Assembly: GCF_016599855.1 (NCBI RefSeq)
Contig: NZ_CP067041.1
Location: forward strand, 3,162,001 to 3,226,000
Length of the DNA stretch: 64,000 bases
From: Bradyrhizobium diazoefficiens
Lineage (GTDB): Bacteria; Pseudomonadota; Alphaproteobacteria; Rhizobiales; Xanthobacteraceae
Direction: 5' to 3'
The position numbers and the translations under genes were made by a program. The notes below the pieces were generated by a model, which saw nothing but the letters and a program-made list of their open reading frames with translations, had not been told where the DNA came from and searched no databases. The first letter of the stretch is position 1, and every line of letters starts with the position of its first letter. Positions 46,399 to 56,057 of the stretch are shown in pieces.

Positions 46399-47451
46399 TC
46401 AGCCGCCGGTGACGCTCATATGCCTGGAGACGCTGGGGCGGTTGTGGCGGCGGTCGATGATGAAATCGTGGCCCTTGGGCTTCAGCCCGATGGCGCGATC
46501 GATGCTGGCGGCAAGCAGCGTGTCGTCGTCAGATGCACGCAGAGGTTTGCGCAAGTCGGAGGCATCCTCGTGGCCGAGGCAGGTGTGCAGCGTGCCCGTG
46601 CAAGTGATGCGCACCCGGTTGCAGGATTCGCAGAAATTGTGGGTCATCGGCGTGATGAAGCCGAGCTTGCCGCCGGTCTCGGCAACGCTGACATAGCGCG
46701 CGGGCCCGCCGGTGGTTTCAGTGAGGTCCGTCAGCGTGAATTGCTGAGCGAGGCGTGCACGCACCAGCGACAGCGGCAGATACTGGTCGATACGGCCCGC
46801 GCCGATCTCGCCCATCGGCATCACCTCGATCAGGGTCAGGCCCATGCCCTTGCCGTGAGCCCAGCGCATCAGTTCGGGGAGATCGTCCTCGTTGAGGTTC
46901 TTCAGCGCCACCGCGTTGATCTTCACCGCGAGCCCTGCAGCGCGCGCGGCCTCGATGCCTTCGAGTACCTTGTCGATCTCGCCCCAGCGCGTGATCTCGC
47001 GAAACTTCCTGGGATCGAGCGTGTCGAGCGAGACGTTGATGCGGCGGACGCCGCAATCGGCGAGCTCCCTCGCATGCTTTGCGAGCTGCGTGCCGTTGGT
47101 GGTCAGCGTGAGCTCGTTCAGCGTACCGCTTGTGAGATGGCGCGACAGTGATCGCACCAGCGACATCACGTTGCGTCGGACCAGCGGCTCGCCTCCGGTG
47201 AGGCGCAACTTCTTCACGCCCTTGGCGATGAAGGCCGAGCAGAGCCGGTCGAGTTCCTCGAGCGTCAGCAGGTCCGCCTTGGGCAGGAACGTCATGTCTT
47301 CCGACATGCAATAGAAGCAGCGCAAATCGCAGCGGTCGGTCACGGAGACGCGCAAATAGGAGATGGTCCGCCCGAACGGATCGGTCATCGCGCTCGACAG
47401 CGCGGCGCCGGGGCTCGCTGACGCGAGAGAGCTCGCAGAAGGTCCGTTCAT
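46399..47451 (-). CDS. moaA: GTP 3',8-cyclase (molybdenum cofactor biosynthesis protein A)
   Basis: MoaA is a radical-SAM enzyme that makes the first intermediate of molybdopterin from GTP. The N-terminal cluster motif is [14 protein letters not shown]. The SAM site is [13 protein letters not shown]. The C-terminal second cluster is [23 protein letters not shown], and the tail ends in a two-glycine stretch (MSVTGG) needed for activity with MoaC. ATG 47451 (MNGPSASSL) is a reasonable start. The open frame continues 35 codons upstream. The gene stands alone, convergent with nothing nearby. Confidence 0.95.
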   Translation of the reverse strand: MNGPSASSLASASPGAALSSAMTDPFGRTISYLRVSVTDRCDLRCFYCMSEDMTFLPKADLLTLEELDRLCSAFIAKGVKKLRLTGGEPLVRRNVMSLVRSLSRHLTSGTLNELTLTTNGTQLAKHARELADCGVRRINVSLDTLDPRKFREITRWGEIDKVLEGIEAARAAGLAVKINAVALKNLNEDDLPELMRWAHGKGMGLTLIEVMPMGEIGAGRIDQYLPLSLVRARLAQQFTLTDLTETTGGPARYVSVAETGGKLGFITPMTHNFCESCNRVRITCTGTLHTCLGHEDASDLRKPLRASDDDTLLAASIDRAIGLKPKGHDFIIDRRHNRPSVSRHMSVTGG

Positions 47452-47571
47452 ACCAAATGCCTTGTCACTTACGGCGACGGGCGCACCTTTGCTTAAGCGG
47501 TGCTGTAGACGCAATCTAAGCATCGGACGCGGCTGAGACAATCGGGTGGTATACACAGATTGACGTCTGGA

Positions 47572-48060
47572 TCAGCGCTTGCCCGCGTTTGGATCGGGGA
47601 ACGGCGTGCTCGCGGCCGGCGATGCAGCATCGGCTGGTGCCGCGACAGGCGCGGCGGCGGCCGGTTTCGGCTTCCTGGGCCGGTGCGGCTTCTTCTTCAC
47701 GGGCTTGGGAGGCGCCGCCGGCTGAAGCTCCGCGAACACAGGATTCGGATCGGTGATCACCGAGGCCGGCGTGGTGAAATCGCCGGGATTCTTGATCACG
47801 TTCACCGGCACGCTGATCGGCTGGTATTTGGGCAGCGCGAATGCAACCGTGAACGGGGCGTCGGGGGCGGGAACCGAGACGGAGCACGGGGTCTTGCAGC
47901 CCGGTCCGAGCGAGGTACTCGCATCCGCACCCGGCGGATTGGATTCTAGCCGGACCTGGGCGGTCGGCGGCGTCGATTTGAACATGTCCCAAGACATCGA
48001 GGAGCAGCCACCCAGGCTCGCCCCCGCTAACGCAATCGCGATGACACGACGCATGACCAT
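47572..48060 (-). CDS. PEGA-domain lipoprotein
   Basis: A 162-aa exported lipoprotein: lipobox LGGC (Cys near residue 19) after a short signal (RRVIAIALAGAS). A PEGA-like beta domain (AQVRLESNPPGADASTS, GCKTPCSVSVP) spans residues 32-95. The C-terminal tail is Pro/Ala/Lys-rich and disordered (KPVKKKPHRPRKPKP), perhaps spanning peptidoglycan. The start could be ATG 48060 or ATG 48054. Confidence 0.8.
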   Translation of the reverse strand: MVMRRVIAIALAGASLGGCSSMSWDMFKSTPPTAQVRLESNPPGADASTSLGPGCKTPCSVSVPAPDAPFTVAFALPKYQPISVPVNVIKNPGDFTTPASVITDPNPVFAELQPAAPPKPVKKKPHRPRKPKPAAAAPVAAPADAASPAASTPFPDPNAGKR

Positions 48061-48211
48061 CCACTTCTACTGCGACGAACCGCCACATAACCCCGGCCGG
48101 ACCTTAGAAGCGTCGTTCCGGGCAAGCAACCGGCGGGCCACGCATAGTTAACAGATGGTTAACGCGGGTTTCCCTGGAATAAAGCCAGCTACGTCAGGGC
48201 CTTACCGGCCG

Positions 48212-48901
48212 CTAAGCCGTCATCAGGCTGCGGGCGGCGGCTGGCAGGTCACGCATGTGATGGATCAGCCGGTCCGGTTTCAGCTCGGCGATCGGCACGT
48301 CGGTGTAGCCGAAACTGACCCCGATCACCGGCACCCCGGCGCGCCGGGCCACGCCGACGTCGGTTCCGGCGTCGCCGACCATGATGCTGGCCTTCACCTG
48401 GCCGCCGGCGCGCGCCACGGTCTCGCGGAAAATGGTCGGATCGGGCTTCTGAACCCCAAACGTATCAGCACCGCAGATCGCCGCAAACCGCCGGGTCAGG
48501 TCGAGCTGGTCCAATAGCCGCTTCGACAGCCATTCCAGCTTATTGGTGCAGACCGCCAGCCGATGACCCTGCGCCGCAAGCAGGTCGAGCGCATCCAGGA
48601 GTCCCTCGAAGGGGCGTGATTCGGCGGCGATATGGTCGGCATAATAGCCGATGAAATCCGCTGTCATCCGGTCCATGTCGGCAGGCGCGACCGTGCGGCC
48701 CTCGGCCTCCAGGCCCCGCTCGATCAGCTTGCGGGCACCGGCGCCGATCATGTTGCGGGCCGATTGCATCGGCACCGGCGGCAGCCCTTCGCGGTCGAGC
48801 ACGTAATTCAGCGCGGTGATCAGGTCGGGCGCCGTATCCACAAGCGTGCCGTCGAGATCGAAGACGAGGGTATAGGGGCAGGTCTTGTCTGGGGAAGTCA
48901 T
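48212..48901 (-). CDS. gph: Phosphoglycolate phosphatase (HAD family)
   Basis: A 229-aa HAD hydrolase that removes 2-phosphoglycolate. Motif I is LVFDLDGTLVDTAPD near residue 12 (nucleophile Asp), motif II LAVCTNKLEWL, motif III KPDPTIF and motif IV MVGDAGTDVGVARRAG. The cap domain matches Gph-type (alpha-helical) enzymes. The start MTSPDKTCPYT follows no strong SD. It is divergent from rpiA, 152 bp away; both act on sugar phosphate/glycolate metabolism. Confidence 0.9.
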   Translation of the reverse strand: MTSPDKTCPYTLVFDLDGTLVDTAPDLITALNYVLDREGLPPVPMQSARNMIGAGARKLIERGLEAEGRTVAPADMDRMTADFIGYYADHIAAESRPFEGLLDALDLLAAQGHRLAVCTNKLEWLSKRLLDQLDLTRRFAAICGADTFGVQKPDPTIFRETVARAGGQVKASIMVGDAGTDVGVARRAGVPVIGVSFGYTDVPIAELKPDRLIHHMRDLPAAARSLMTA

Positions 48902-49052
48902 GGTTCAAGCGCTACCGGCCCGGCCGGGCCAGTGCAAGGGGCGCCGCCATAAGATCGGCTTATAAGCCTGTTCCGGCGAGAAAAACGAGGCTACATAGGC
49001 CCGCCGCACCGACGATCTGGCGGCACTCCTGATTTGAGAGGCGGGCGCAAAC

Positions 49053-49772
49053 GTGGATATGGACCAGTTGAAGCGGCAGGCGGCGGCGCGCGCGCTGGAA
49101 GAGGTGCGTGACGGCATGCAGCTCGGCCTCGGCACCGGCTCGACCGCCAAGCATTTCGTCGAGCTCCTTGGCGAGCGCGTTGCCGCCGGGCTCAAGGTGA
49201 TCGGTGTGCCGACCTCCGAGGCGACCCGCGCTGACGCGATGCGTTGCGGTGTGCCGCTGACCACGCTCGACGAGATCGACCATCTCGACATCACCATCGA
49301 CGGTGCCGACGAGATCGATCCCGAGCTCAACCTGATCAAGGGCGGCGGCGGTGCGCTGCTGCGCGAGAAGATCGTGGCGGCTGCGTCGGATCGCATGATC
49401 GTGATTGCCGACGACACCAAATGGGTGCCGACTCTCGGCCGCTTTCCGCTGCCGGTCGAGGTCATCCCGTTCGGGCTCGGGGCGACCCGCCGCGGCATCG
49501 AGAAGGCGTTTGCGGAATGCGGCGTTTCCGGGCAAATGGCGGTCCGCAAGGCCGGAGATGGCCACGTTTTCGTCACCGATGGCGGCCACTGGATCATCGA
49601 TGCCCAGCTCGGACGTATCGCGGATCCTGCCAGCCTCGCCAAGGCGTTGAGTGCGATCCCCGGCGTGGTCGAGCATGGCTTGTTCATCGGCTTGGCCAGC
49701 TCGGCTGTTTTGGCGGGTGGCGAGGGAATCCGCGTGATTGAACGGCGAAAGCCGAAAGGAGACCAGGAATGA
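49053..49772 (+). CDS. rpiA: Ribose-5-phosphate isomerase A
   Basis: RpiA interconverts ribose-5-P and ribulose-5-P. Family motifs: [17 protein letters not shown] (phosphate loop), [26 protein letters not shown] (catalytic Asp/Glu and Lys) and VEVIPFG. Length of 239 aa is typical. GTG 49053 or ATG 49059 could be the start. The stop overlaps the next gene by 4 bp (ATGA). Confidence 0.95.
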   Translation: MDMDQLKRQAAARALEEVRDGMQLGLGTGSTAKHFVELLGERVAAGLKVIGVPTSEATRADAMRCGVPLTTLDEIDHLDITIDGADEIDPELNLIKGGGGALLREKIVAAASDRMIVIADDTKWVPTLGRFPLPVEVIPFGLGATRRGIEKAFAECGVSGQMAVRKAGDGHVFVTDGGHWIIDAQLGRIADPASLAKALSAIPGVVEHGLFIGLASSAVLAGGEGIRVIERRKPKGDQE

Positions 49773-50287
49773 AGAGTGTTTTGAAATTCGTGCCGGCCGC
49801 GACCCTTGCCTTGGGACTGGCCCTGTCGGCTGCTCCGGCGCTTGCGCAGAAAGCCACCGCGCCGAAGGCCTCGCCGGCGGCGATCGCAGCAGCCAAGGAA
49901 ATCCTCCAGATCAAGAATGCCGCCGCGATGTATGCCGGCGCGGTGCCCGGCATGGTCGAGAAGACCAAGGTCGCGCTGATGCAGCAGAACCTGAACTATC
50001 AAAAGGACCTCAACGAGGTCGCGCCGATCGTTGCCCAGCAGCTCAACGGCCGTCAGAACGAGATCGGCGACGGCATGGCGCAGATCTATGCCAGCGAGTT
50101 CACCGAGCAGGAGCTCAAGGATCTCGTCACCTTCTACAAGTCGCCGCTGGGCAAGAAGCTGATCGAGGCGGAGCCGCGCGCCATCGGCCAGAGCATGGCC
50201 TTCATGAACTCCTGGGCCCAGACCTTCTCCGAGACCGTCATGGCTGCCTTTCGCGCCGAGATGCGCAAGCGTGGTAAGGAAATCTGA
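49769..50287 (+). CDS. DUF2059 domain-containing exported protein
   Basis: A 172-aa protein. A signal peptide ([21 protein letters not shown]) is followed by the DUF2059 helical domain, with [27 protein letters not shown] typical of the family. The function is unknown. The start overlaps rpiA's stop (ATGA) and has AAAGGAGA upstream, so rpiA, this gene and probably gor are co-transcribed. Confidence 0.85.
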   Translation: MKSVLKFVPAATLALGLALSAAPALAQKATAPKASPAAIAAAKEILQIKNAAAMYAGAVPGMVEKTKVALMQQNLNYQKDLNEVAPIVAQQLNGRQNEIGDGMAQIYASEFTEQELKDLVTFYKSPLGKKLIEAEPRAIGQSMAFMNSWAQTFSETVMAAFRAEMRKRGKEI

Positions 50288-50334
50288 CAGTACCTATCTG
50301 TCTGGATCATCCTTGAGAGAGGTCGGAGTGGACA

Positions 50335-51723
50335 ATGGCTGAGTTCGATGTCGACCTCTTTGTCATCGGCGGCGGTTCGGGCGGCGTGCGTGCCGCCCGC
50401 ATCGCGGCGGGCTACGGCGCCCGCGTCATGATCGCGGAAGAGTACCGCATGGGCGGCACCTGCGTGATCCGCGGCTGCGTGCCCAAGAAGCTGTTCGTGA
50501 TCGGCTCGCACGTCCGTCAGGAGCTCGAGGACGCCGGCGGCTTCGGCTGGACCGTTCCGCCCGCAACGTTCGACTGGCCGACGCTGATCGCCAACAAGGA
50601 CAAGGAGATCGCGCGGCTGGAGGCGGCCTACACGGCAAACGTCGAGAAGTCGGGCGCGCAGATCGTCAAGAGCCGCGCGCTGATCGAGGACAAACACACC
50701 GTCCGCCTGCTCGAGAACGACAGGAAAATCACCGCGAAATATATTCTGATCGCCACCGGCGGCGCGCCCAATCATGGCGCCATGATCCCCGGCATCGAGC
50801 ACGTGATCTCGTCCAACGAGGCGTTTCATCTGAAGACGCTGCCGCAGCGGATCGTGATCCAGGGCGGCGGCTATATCGCGCTGGAATTCGCCGGCATCTT
50901 TGCCGGCTTCGGCTCCGACGTCACCGTGATCTATCGCGGCGACAACATCTTGCGCGGCTTCGACGAGGACGTCCGCACCCACGTCCGCAGCGAAATGGAG
51001 AAGCAGGGCATCACCATCCTCACCGGCTGCACGGTGACCAAGGTCGATCGCCACGGCGAGGAATTCACCAGCCATCTGTCGAACGGATCGAGTCTCGCCT
51101 CCGACCGGGTGATGTTCGCGATCGGACGCCATCCGGCTGTCGCCAATCTTGGGCTGGAGAAGGCCGGCGTCGCCATCAATCCGAAGAATGGCGGCATCGC
51201 GGTCGATCATTTCTCCAGGAGCTCGGTCGACAGCATCTATGCGATCGGCGACGTCACCCATCGCTTCAACCTGACGCCGGTCGCGATCCGCGAGGGCCAT
51301 GCGTTTGCCGATACCGTGTTCGGCAAGCGCGAGGTGCAGGTCGATCATGCGCACATTCCGACCGCGGTGTTCTCACAGCCGGAGGTCGGGACGGTTGGTC
51401 TGACGGAAACCGAGGCGCGCGCGCAATTCAGCCACGTCGACATCTACAAGACGACGTTCCGCCCGATCAAGGCGACGATGTCCGGCCGCGACACCCGCGT
51501 GCTGATGAAGCTCGTGGTCGACGGCTCGACCGATCGCGTGCTCGGCTGCCACATCGTCGGCGATGGTGCCGCCGAGGTCACGCAGATTGTCGCGATCGCA
51601 GTGAAGATGAAGGCGACCAAGGCCGATTTCGACGCGACCATCGCACTGCATCCGACCGCGGCCGAAGAGCTGGTGACGATGCGCACGCCAACGGCGCGCC
51701 ACGTGCGCCAGGCGGCGGAGTAG
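50335..51723 (+). CDS. gor: Glutathione-disulfide reductase
   Basis: A 462-aa flavoenzyme that reduces GSSG with NADPH. Motifs: FAD-binding VIGGGSGGVRAARIAA, the redox disulfide GGTCVIRGCVPKK (Cys near residues 42 and 47), the NADPH-binding GGGYIALEFAGIFAGFG, YAIGDVTHRFNLTPVAIREG and the C-terminal catalytic His in IALHPTAAEELVTMR. It lies 48 bp after the DUF2059 gene. A hairpin at 51737 follows. Confidence 0.95.
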   Translation: MAEFDVDLFVIGGGSGGVRAARIAAGYGARVMIAEEYRMGGTCVIRGCVPKKLFVIGSHVRQELEDAGGFGWTVPPATFDWPTLIANKDKEIARLEAAYTANVEKSGAQIVKSRALIEDKHTVRLLENDRKITAKYILIATGGAPNHGAMIPGIEHVISSNEAFHLKTLPQRIVIQGGGYIALEFAGIFAGFGSDVTVIYRGDNILRGFDEDVRTHVRSEMEKQGITILTGCTVTKVDRHGEEFTSHLSNGSSLASDRVMFAIGRHPAVANLGLEKAGVAINPKNGGIAVDHFSRSSVDSIYAIGDVTHRFNLTPVAIREGHAFADTVFGKREVQVDHAHIPTAVFSQPEVGTVGLTETEARAQFSHVDIYKTTFRPIKATMSGRDTRVLMKLVVDGSTDRVLGCHIVGDGAAEVTQIVAIAVKMKATKADFDATIALHPTAAEELVTMRTPTARHVRQAAE

Positions 51724-51736
51724 GGCATCAAACGAC

Positions 51737-51758
51737 GGGGAGCCGCGATCGGCTCCCC
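51737..51758. terminator. Bidirectional hairpin between gor and porin genes
   Basis: GGGGAGCCGCGATCGGCTCCCC forms a perfect palindromic stem between the two convergent stops (51723 and 51776). There is no long T-run on the plus strand (GCTGTCTTCT). Confidence 0.6.
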
Positions 51759-51775
51759 GCTGTCTTCTCCCGTGA

Positions 51776-53419
51776 TCAGAAGTCGAACGTCATGCCGGTC
51801 GTGACCGCTTCGGCCTTGTTGCCGGCAATGACGTTGTTGTTGGCGTCGCGTCCGCAGACGGCGTAGCCGTGCCCACTGGCGCCGAGGCAGTAATGCGCGC
51901 CCGGTCCGTTGCGCAGATAGCTGCCGACCATGTACCAGCTCACGAAAGGGCTGAAATGGTACTTCACGCCGATCGCATACTGATCTGCGCTCGAGTCCAC
52001 GGTATTGAGCGCGAAGTCGGCCGAACCAGCCGGCGCCGAAACCGGGACTCCCGCGACGGGGTAGGCGTTGATGACGCCGGTGCCGGGCGAGCCTGGCGAG
52101 GCGTTGGCGTGCGCCCACGATGCGCTGACGTCCCACTTGTCGACCGTCTGGGTCGCGCTCAGGAAGTAGCCGTCGCGCGAACGCTCATTGAAGGCCGCAA
52201 CCGTATGCTCGCGGCGTATCATTTCGTAGATGCCATAGAGCTGCAATGAGCCGATCATGTCGTTGAACTTGTAGCCTGCGCCGACCTTTGCCGCCCATTC
52301 GTTGGCGATGCCGACAGCTCCCGCGGGTACAGTCAGGACGCCGCCATTGCTCAAGGGCGTCACCGCCTCGTCGCCGGTCCGGTTAGTTCCTTCGTGGAAT
52401 TCGTAAGCGGCGATTCCCGTGAACCCAGCCTGGTTGTAAGTCAGCGATGCACTGTAGAGATTGCCGTAGGAGCCGTCGGTGCAACCTTCAGGCGCCGATG
52501 TCAGCGGGAAGCCAGAGCCGCTGCCGCGGGACGAGGTGGCCGGGCAGTTGAAATCGCCGAGCGCGTAGTCGCTGTTGTCCTTCGCGGTGTTCTGTCCCGG
52601 TGAGACCATGACGGAGGCCTGGAAGCCGTTCCATATCGGCGATTCGTACCAGATCGCATGCGAGGCGCGCCAATCGAACTCGGCGCGGAGATCGCCGCCG
52701 GTGTTGCCCATGATTGAGTTGTAGTCGCCGAGCGTTGCCGAGAACGGATCGAACTTCGACGTCGCCCTCTTGTAGGGCGTATCTGCCTTGCCGGCTTTGA
52801 TCGTACCCCAGGGACTTTCCATGCCGAGGAAGCTGTCGCGGGTGCCGAACGCTGCGCGTTCGGTCGGAACCGCCGCGACCTCGACGAGCGATTCGAATTG
52901 CGCGATGGCGGCCCATCCGGGATAGCCATAGGGATCGAGGTTGTGCCGCGCGCGAACGCCGAAATAAGTGAGATTGCTGGCGACGCCGAATTTTGTGCCC
53001 TGGTCGTAGACGCCGGGATTGAAGATGTCACCCGAGAGATCGACATGGCCGTAAAGCGTCACGGTGGTGTTGTCGATGAATGGATTGGCTCCAGGCGCCT
53101 TGCTGTAAAGCGGAGCGCCGCCGATGCTGACGACGGTGTGCTCCGGCGCAGGTGCCGGCGAGGGCGCAACCGCGGCATGCAGGACGGGATTGCCCTTGGA
53201 CGAGGCTGGTGCGGCGACGGCGACCGCAGCTTGCGGCTCGTGGATGTGATTGACGCGTTCGCGGAGCTGCGCGTTCTCCTTCGCAAGCTTTGCGTTGCTG
53301 CGCTCGAGGGCGTCGAGGCGCGCGACAACGTCATCGAGAGTTGCGGCTCGCACCGGTTGATTGAGTGCTGTTGCACATAGGGCCGCAAAGCCCGTTCCAA
53401 GCAGAAAGGCCTTCTTCAT
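51776..53419 (-). CDS. Outer-membrane porin with coiled-coil N-terminus
   Basis: A 547-aa protein: signal peptide (MKKAFLLGTGFAALCATALNQPVRA), then a coiled coil (residues 27-60, VVARLDALERSNAKLAKENAQLRERV), an Ala/Pro linker and a beta-barrel of alternating hydrophobic residues. Barrel features: TVTLYGHVDLSG, GVASNLTYFGVRARHNL, GMESPWGTIKAGKADTPYKR and the C-terminal strand ending EAVTTGMTFDF with terminal Phe. It is probably trimeric and selects small hydrophilic solutes. It is a typical rhizobial porin and stands alone on the minus strand. Confidence 0.85.
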   Translation of the reverse strand: MKKAFLLGTGFAALCATALNQPVRAATLDDVVARLDALERSNAKLAKENAQLRERVNHIHEPQAAVAVAAPASSKGNPVLHAAVAPSPAPAPEHTVVSIGGAPLYSKAPGANPFIDNTTVTLYGHVDLSGDIFNPGVYDQGTKFGVASNLTYFGVRARHNLDPYGYPGWAAIAQFESLVEVAAVPTERAAFGTRDSFLGMESPWGTIKAGKADTPYKRATSKFDPFSATLGDYNSIMGNTGGDLRAEFDWRASHAIWYESPIWNGFQASVMVSPGQNTAKDNSDYALGDFNCPATSSRGSGSGFPLTSAPEGCTDGSYGNLYSASLTYNQAGFTGIAAYEFHEGTNRTGDEAVTPLSNGGVLTVPAGAVGIANEWAAKVGAGYKFNDMIGSLQLYGIYEMIRREHTVAAFNERSRDGYFLSATQTVDKWDVSASWAHANASPGSPGTGVINAYPVAGVPVSAPAGSADFALNTVDSSADQYAIGVKYHFSPFVSWYMVGSYLRNGPGAHYCLGASGHGYAVCGRDANNNVIAGNKAEAVTTGMTFDF

Positions 53420-53647
53420 GTCGTTTCCCCTTTATCGCCGCAGACCGTCTGATGGGCCCGGGATAAAATGGAGGCTATTGTATACCAGATGCCACATACA
53501 ACGCGGATGCTGCCGGCCCCGCCCGTTTCCGCGCAAGTGTGTCTGAATCGCAACTATTTCTGACGAAGTGCGCCGCGCGGCGATCTGCCGCATTGCGGTG
53601 CGGTAAGCCGGCTCACCTCAAAAAGGCGACTGGCTTCGAGACTTGCT

Positions 53648-54166
53648 TCAATTGCCCCAGGGCGTCTCGCCGCGTTCGAGGCGGCTGGCAATGTCGGTCT
53701 GGAACACCGGCGGCCCGAACGCGAACCACTCATCGCCGATCTGGTAGACGAGCAGCCGCCTATTCTCGGCGCAAAATCGCGTCAGCCAATCCAGGGCCTT
53801 CTTCCTTGGCTGCTCACCGACGGGCACCACGACGTCAACCGGCAGGCCGCGCCAGAAGAAATTGGCGGCCAGCATGATCATGTTGGATTGATCCGGTCGC
53901 ATCCAATCCGGCAGCGGGCTCGACGCGGCCAGCCAGCCGCAGATGAATTCGCGGCAGGGATGTTGCGGGCGTTCGGGATAGATCGAACATCGGTGTGCGA
54001 CGCTGAACGGGCACGGTTGCCCTTTGCGCACCTTGTGCCCGCGCACCTCGATTTGCAGCCAGCCATCGCAGCAAGCCGTGCAGCTTCCGCAGGTTCTGGC
54101 GGTGTCGAAGTTCACAGGCGAAGCTGGTGCTCCTGGCGCATCTCGATCGCCTACTACCAGTACCAT
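53648..54166 (-). CDS. YkgJ-type cysteine-cluster protein (zinc/iron-chelating domain)
   Basis: A 172-aa protein with the pattern CGSCTACCDGWLQIEV (residues 25-42), CPF, and HRCSIYPERPQHPCREFICGWL. This eight-Cys arrangement is the YkgJ/Fe-S-oxidoreductase-like family, proposed to chelate a metal. ATG 54166 (MVLVVGDRD) is a reasonable start; upstream codons run antisense into another gene. It is divergent from the gene at 54270 with 103 bp between. Confidence 0.7.
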   Translation of the reverse strand: MVLVVGDRDAPGAPASPVNFDTARTCGSCTACCDGWLQIEVRGHKVRKGQPCPFSVAHRCSIYPERPQHPCREFICGWLAASSPLPDWMRPDQSNMIMLAANFFWRGLPVDVVVPVGEQPRKKALDWLTRFCAENRRLLVYQIGDEWFAFGPPVFQTDIASRLERGETPWGN

Positions 54167-54269
54167 TTGCGAAGGAGCAAGACCTGTAGTGATGGAAAGA
54201 CCGGCCGCGCAATCATTGACAAGCTGTTCATGTTTCGTTCTTATGCTGCCACCGAAATGGAGGAGAGCC

Positions 54270-54578
54270 ATGGACAACCGCATCAACGAAATCCGCAAGA
54301 CCATCCGAGCGCTCCGCGTCAGCATGCGCGAGGCTGAGGCGATCATGCATGAGCAGATCAATCGCGATGAGGACTGCAGCTTCGTGGCGCAGGAAGTCAT
54401 CAAGATGCGCTCGGTCATGAGCCTGCTCGCGAAGGAGCGGACCGCGCTCGGCGATCAGGAGCCGATCGTCGTGAGCAGCTTCTTCATTCCGCGGCGCCGG
54501 CCGACGCGAAAGCCGCGTGCTGCTGTTGCCCCGACTGCTGATCTCGTGTTCCGTCCGCGCCTGGTGGCGAGGGTTTGA
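54270..54578 (+). CDS. Small helical hypothetical protein, first copy of a duplicated segment
   Basis: A 102-aa protein. Residues 1-60 form a helical region (INEIRKTIRALRVSMREAEAIM, ...VAQEVIKMRSVMSLLAKERTALG) and residues 75-102 a basic, Ala/Pro-rich tail. GGAGAG lies 7 nt before ATG 54270 (ATGGACAACCGC). From 54347 on, its coding sequence is repeated without change at 56058-56329. The family is unknown; similar small proteins are common in rhizobia. Confidence 0.65.
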   Translation: MDNRINEIRKTIRALRVSMREAEAIMHEQINRDEDCSFVAQEVIKMRSVMSLLAKERTALGDQEPIVVSSFFIPRRRPTRKPRAAVAPTADLVFRPRLVARV

Positions 54579-54671
54579 CGCGGAGATCTGCTCACTCAAA
54601 GGCGTGAGGCGCAGACTTGTCTGGCTTGCCGGTCGGACCGCCCGCTTCGCCATCTCAGTGGTCCGCGCGTC
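54347..54671 (+). repeat. Duplicated segment, copy 1
   Basis: Bases 54347-54618 are identical to 56058-56329 (272 bp). Homology continues to about 54671 with a few differences. It covers the last 77 codons of the 102-aa gene plus part of a small Cys-protein gene on the minus strand, which is truncated here. Confidence 0.9.
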
Positions 54672-54800
54672 GTCAGCACAGCTGCATCATTTCTCCGGCG
54701 TATTTTAGACGTTCATTTACCCTGCATCGCGGGAGCCCGTACGTTAATACATCTCTTAACGACCACACGGTTAGGTTGTGCGCGAGTTTGGGTGCGCATC

Positions 54801-55397
54801 ATGAGCCGATTTGTTCTTTTCACCTGCATGGCGTTCGTCTCCGCGTTCGTCGGCATCTCCTGGGCTATTCGCGGCTTTCCGGTTTCACGCGCTTCGCTGG
54901 TCGGCGAGTTGAGACCCACGCTCAGTTCCTCGTTCGGCGACGAGCATTCGAAGGCCCAGGAACGGAAAGCGTGGGAAGCCGAGCACACCCTGCAGAGCGA
55001 CAAGGATCCGACGCTTGACGCGCTGCGGATGGATGCTTTGCAGGCAGGCACTGCCTACGCGATGTCTCCGTGCGACAAGACCATGAAGGCGAACCTGGTT
55101 GCAGCTACGGCGGCTTATGCGCGGGGCTGGGCGAAGATCTACGACTGCCCGAATCCGGCCATGGGGATGTTCTGCAGCGAGCAGAAGCGCGATCAGGCAA
55201 ACGCCGCGTATTCGACGCCGCTGGATGTTCGCGTCAAGGCACAACTGGCCGAGGCGTTCGAGCAAAAGGGCATCGTCAAGGAAGACTTCCCGGAGGATAT
55301 CCGCGAAACGGTCCTCGCATTCACCGGACCTGGCCTGTGGTTTGAACCGTCTCCGGTGTGCCCGCCACGGCAGCGCGCGACAGCCAACTCCAAATGA
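54801..55397 (+). CDS. Exported/membrane-anchored hypothetical protein
   Basis: A 198-aa protein with an N-terminal membrane helix (FVLFTCMAFVSAFVGISWAI) and a mostly helical periplasmic part. Two Cys pairs (SPCDKTM; YDCPNPAMGMFCSEQ) may form disulfides. GTG 54792 and ATG 54801 are both possible starts. The stop overlaps the next gene (ATGA). I do not recognise the family. The two genes have similar size and topology and probably work together. Confidence 0.65.
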   Translation: MSRFVLFTCMAFVSAFVGISWAIRGFPVSRASLVGELRPTLSSSFGDEHSKAQERKAWEAEHTLQSDKDPTLDALRMDALQAGTAYAMSPCDKTMKANLVAATAAYARGWAKIYDCPNPAMGMFCSEQKRDQANAAYSTPLDVRVKAQLAEAFEQKGIVKEDFPEDIRETVLAFTGPGLWFEPSPVCPPRQRATANSK

Positions 55398-55879
55398 ACC
55401 GCGTCTGGTTCATCGTGTGGGCCCTTGTCATCTGGCAGGTCGCCGCGTGGGCGTTCGCTCCGCAGAAGGCAGTCCAGCAGCCGGCAGCCGCGGTCGATGA
55501 CCCGGGTTATGGCTCCAATGAAGCGATTTTCGTCGAAGGCCGCGCAAGCCAGCGTCGTGACGCCGCTCAGGCATTCGAGCGCCCCTATGGATCGCGCTGC
55601 GCGGGCGAGGGGCGGAAGCAGTTCTTGAGAAACATCGACGCCTACTACTACCGCCGCCAGAACGACATGGAACGTTATCCTGAAACGTTCGGGAAGGCTG
55701 GCGCAGACTACATCGCCGGGCAGTGGTCGACTGGAGAGGACAAGCGGATCGAGCGCCTGACCCAGGAAGCGTATGCTCAGGGCTACCTTACATCCTCGGA
55801 TTTTGGCGGCGTCGCGCGCAAACTGATCGAAACGGCGGTCAGGGGCGAGCGCGTGACCGCGCATTCCTGCGCAAGCTGA
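55394..55879 (+). CDS. Exported/membrane-anchored hypothetical protein, partner of the preceding gene
   Basis: A 161-aa protein with an N-terminal hydrophobic helix (VWFIVWALVIWQVAAWAF) and a hydrophilic, Tyr- and Arg-rich part (NIDAYYYRRQNDMERYPETFGKAG). Two Cys (GSRCAGE and HSCAS) are present, one in each half. It starts at ATG 55394 over the previous stop. Family unknown. Confidence 0.65.
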   Translation: MNRVWFIVWALVIWQVAAWAFAPQKAVQQPAAAVDDPGYGSNEAIFVEGRASQRRDAAQAFERPYGSRCAGEGRKQFLRNIDAYYYRRQNDMERYPETFGKAGADYIAGQWSTGEDKRIERLTQEAYAQGYLTSSDFGGVARKLIETAVRGERVTAHSCAS

Positions 55880-55926
55880 TCGTCAAGGAAGTCTCGGTGC
55901 GGCCGAGCGGCGCCGAGATTTGCGCA

Positions 55927-56057
55927 GCGGTCTCTCACGCTCGTGATCAGTACGAAGCCAAGGACGCGTTGTATATCTTCATTCCCTGGCGGGCCGGCTG
56001 CGATAGCGGAGATCGAGATGGATGACCAAGCCAGACTGGCGGCGCTCCAGCGCCATT
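55927..56057 (+). repeat. Diverged copy of the upstream region and first codons of the NTF2-like gene
   Basis: The 131 bases match 58419-58549 over nearly all positions (for example GATCGAGATGGATGACCAAGCC and CTGGCGGCGCTCCAGCGCCATT) with scattered differences. The copy contains the start codon and 12 codons of the NTF2-like gene (ATG 56019). It then joins directly to the duplicated 272-bp segment, out of its original frame. Confidence 0.85.

Noticed and set aside
53648..54418. Extended 256-aa version of the YkgJ-type protein
   Set aside because: The first 84 codons are antisense to the small helical gene at 54270 and contain no motif. The Cys domain starts just after ATG 54166.
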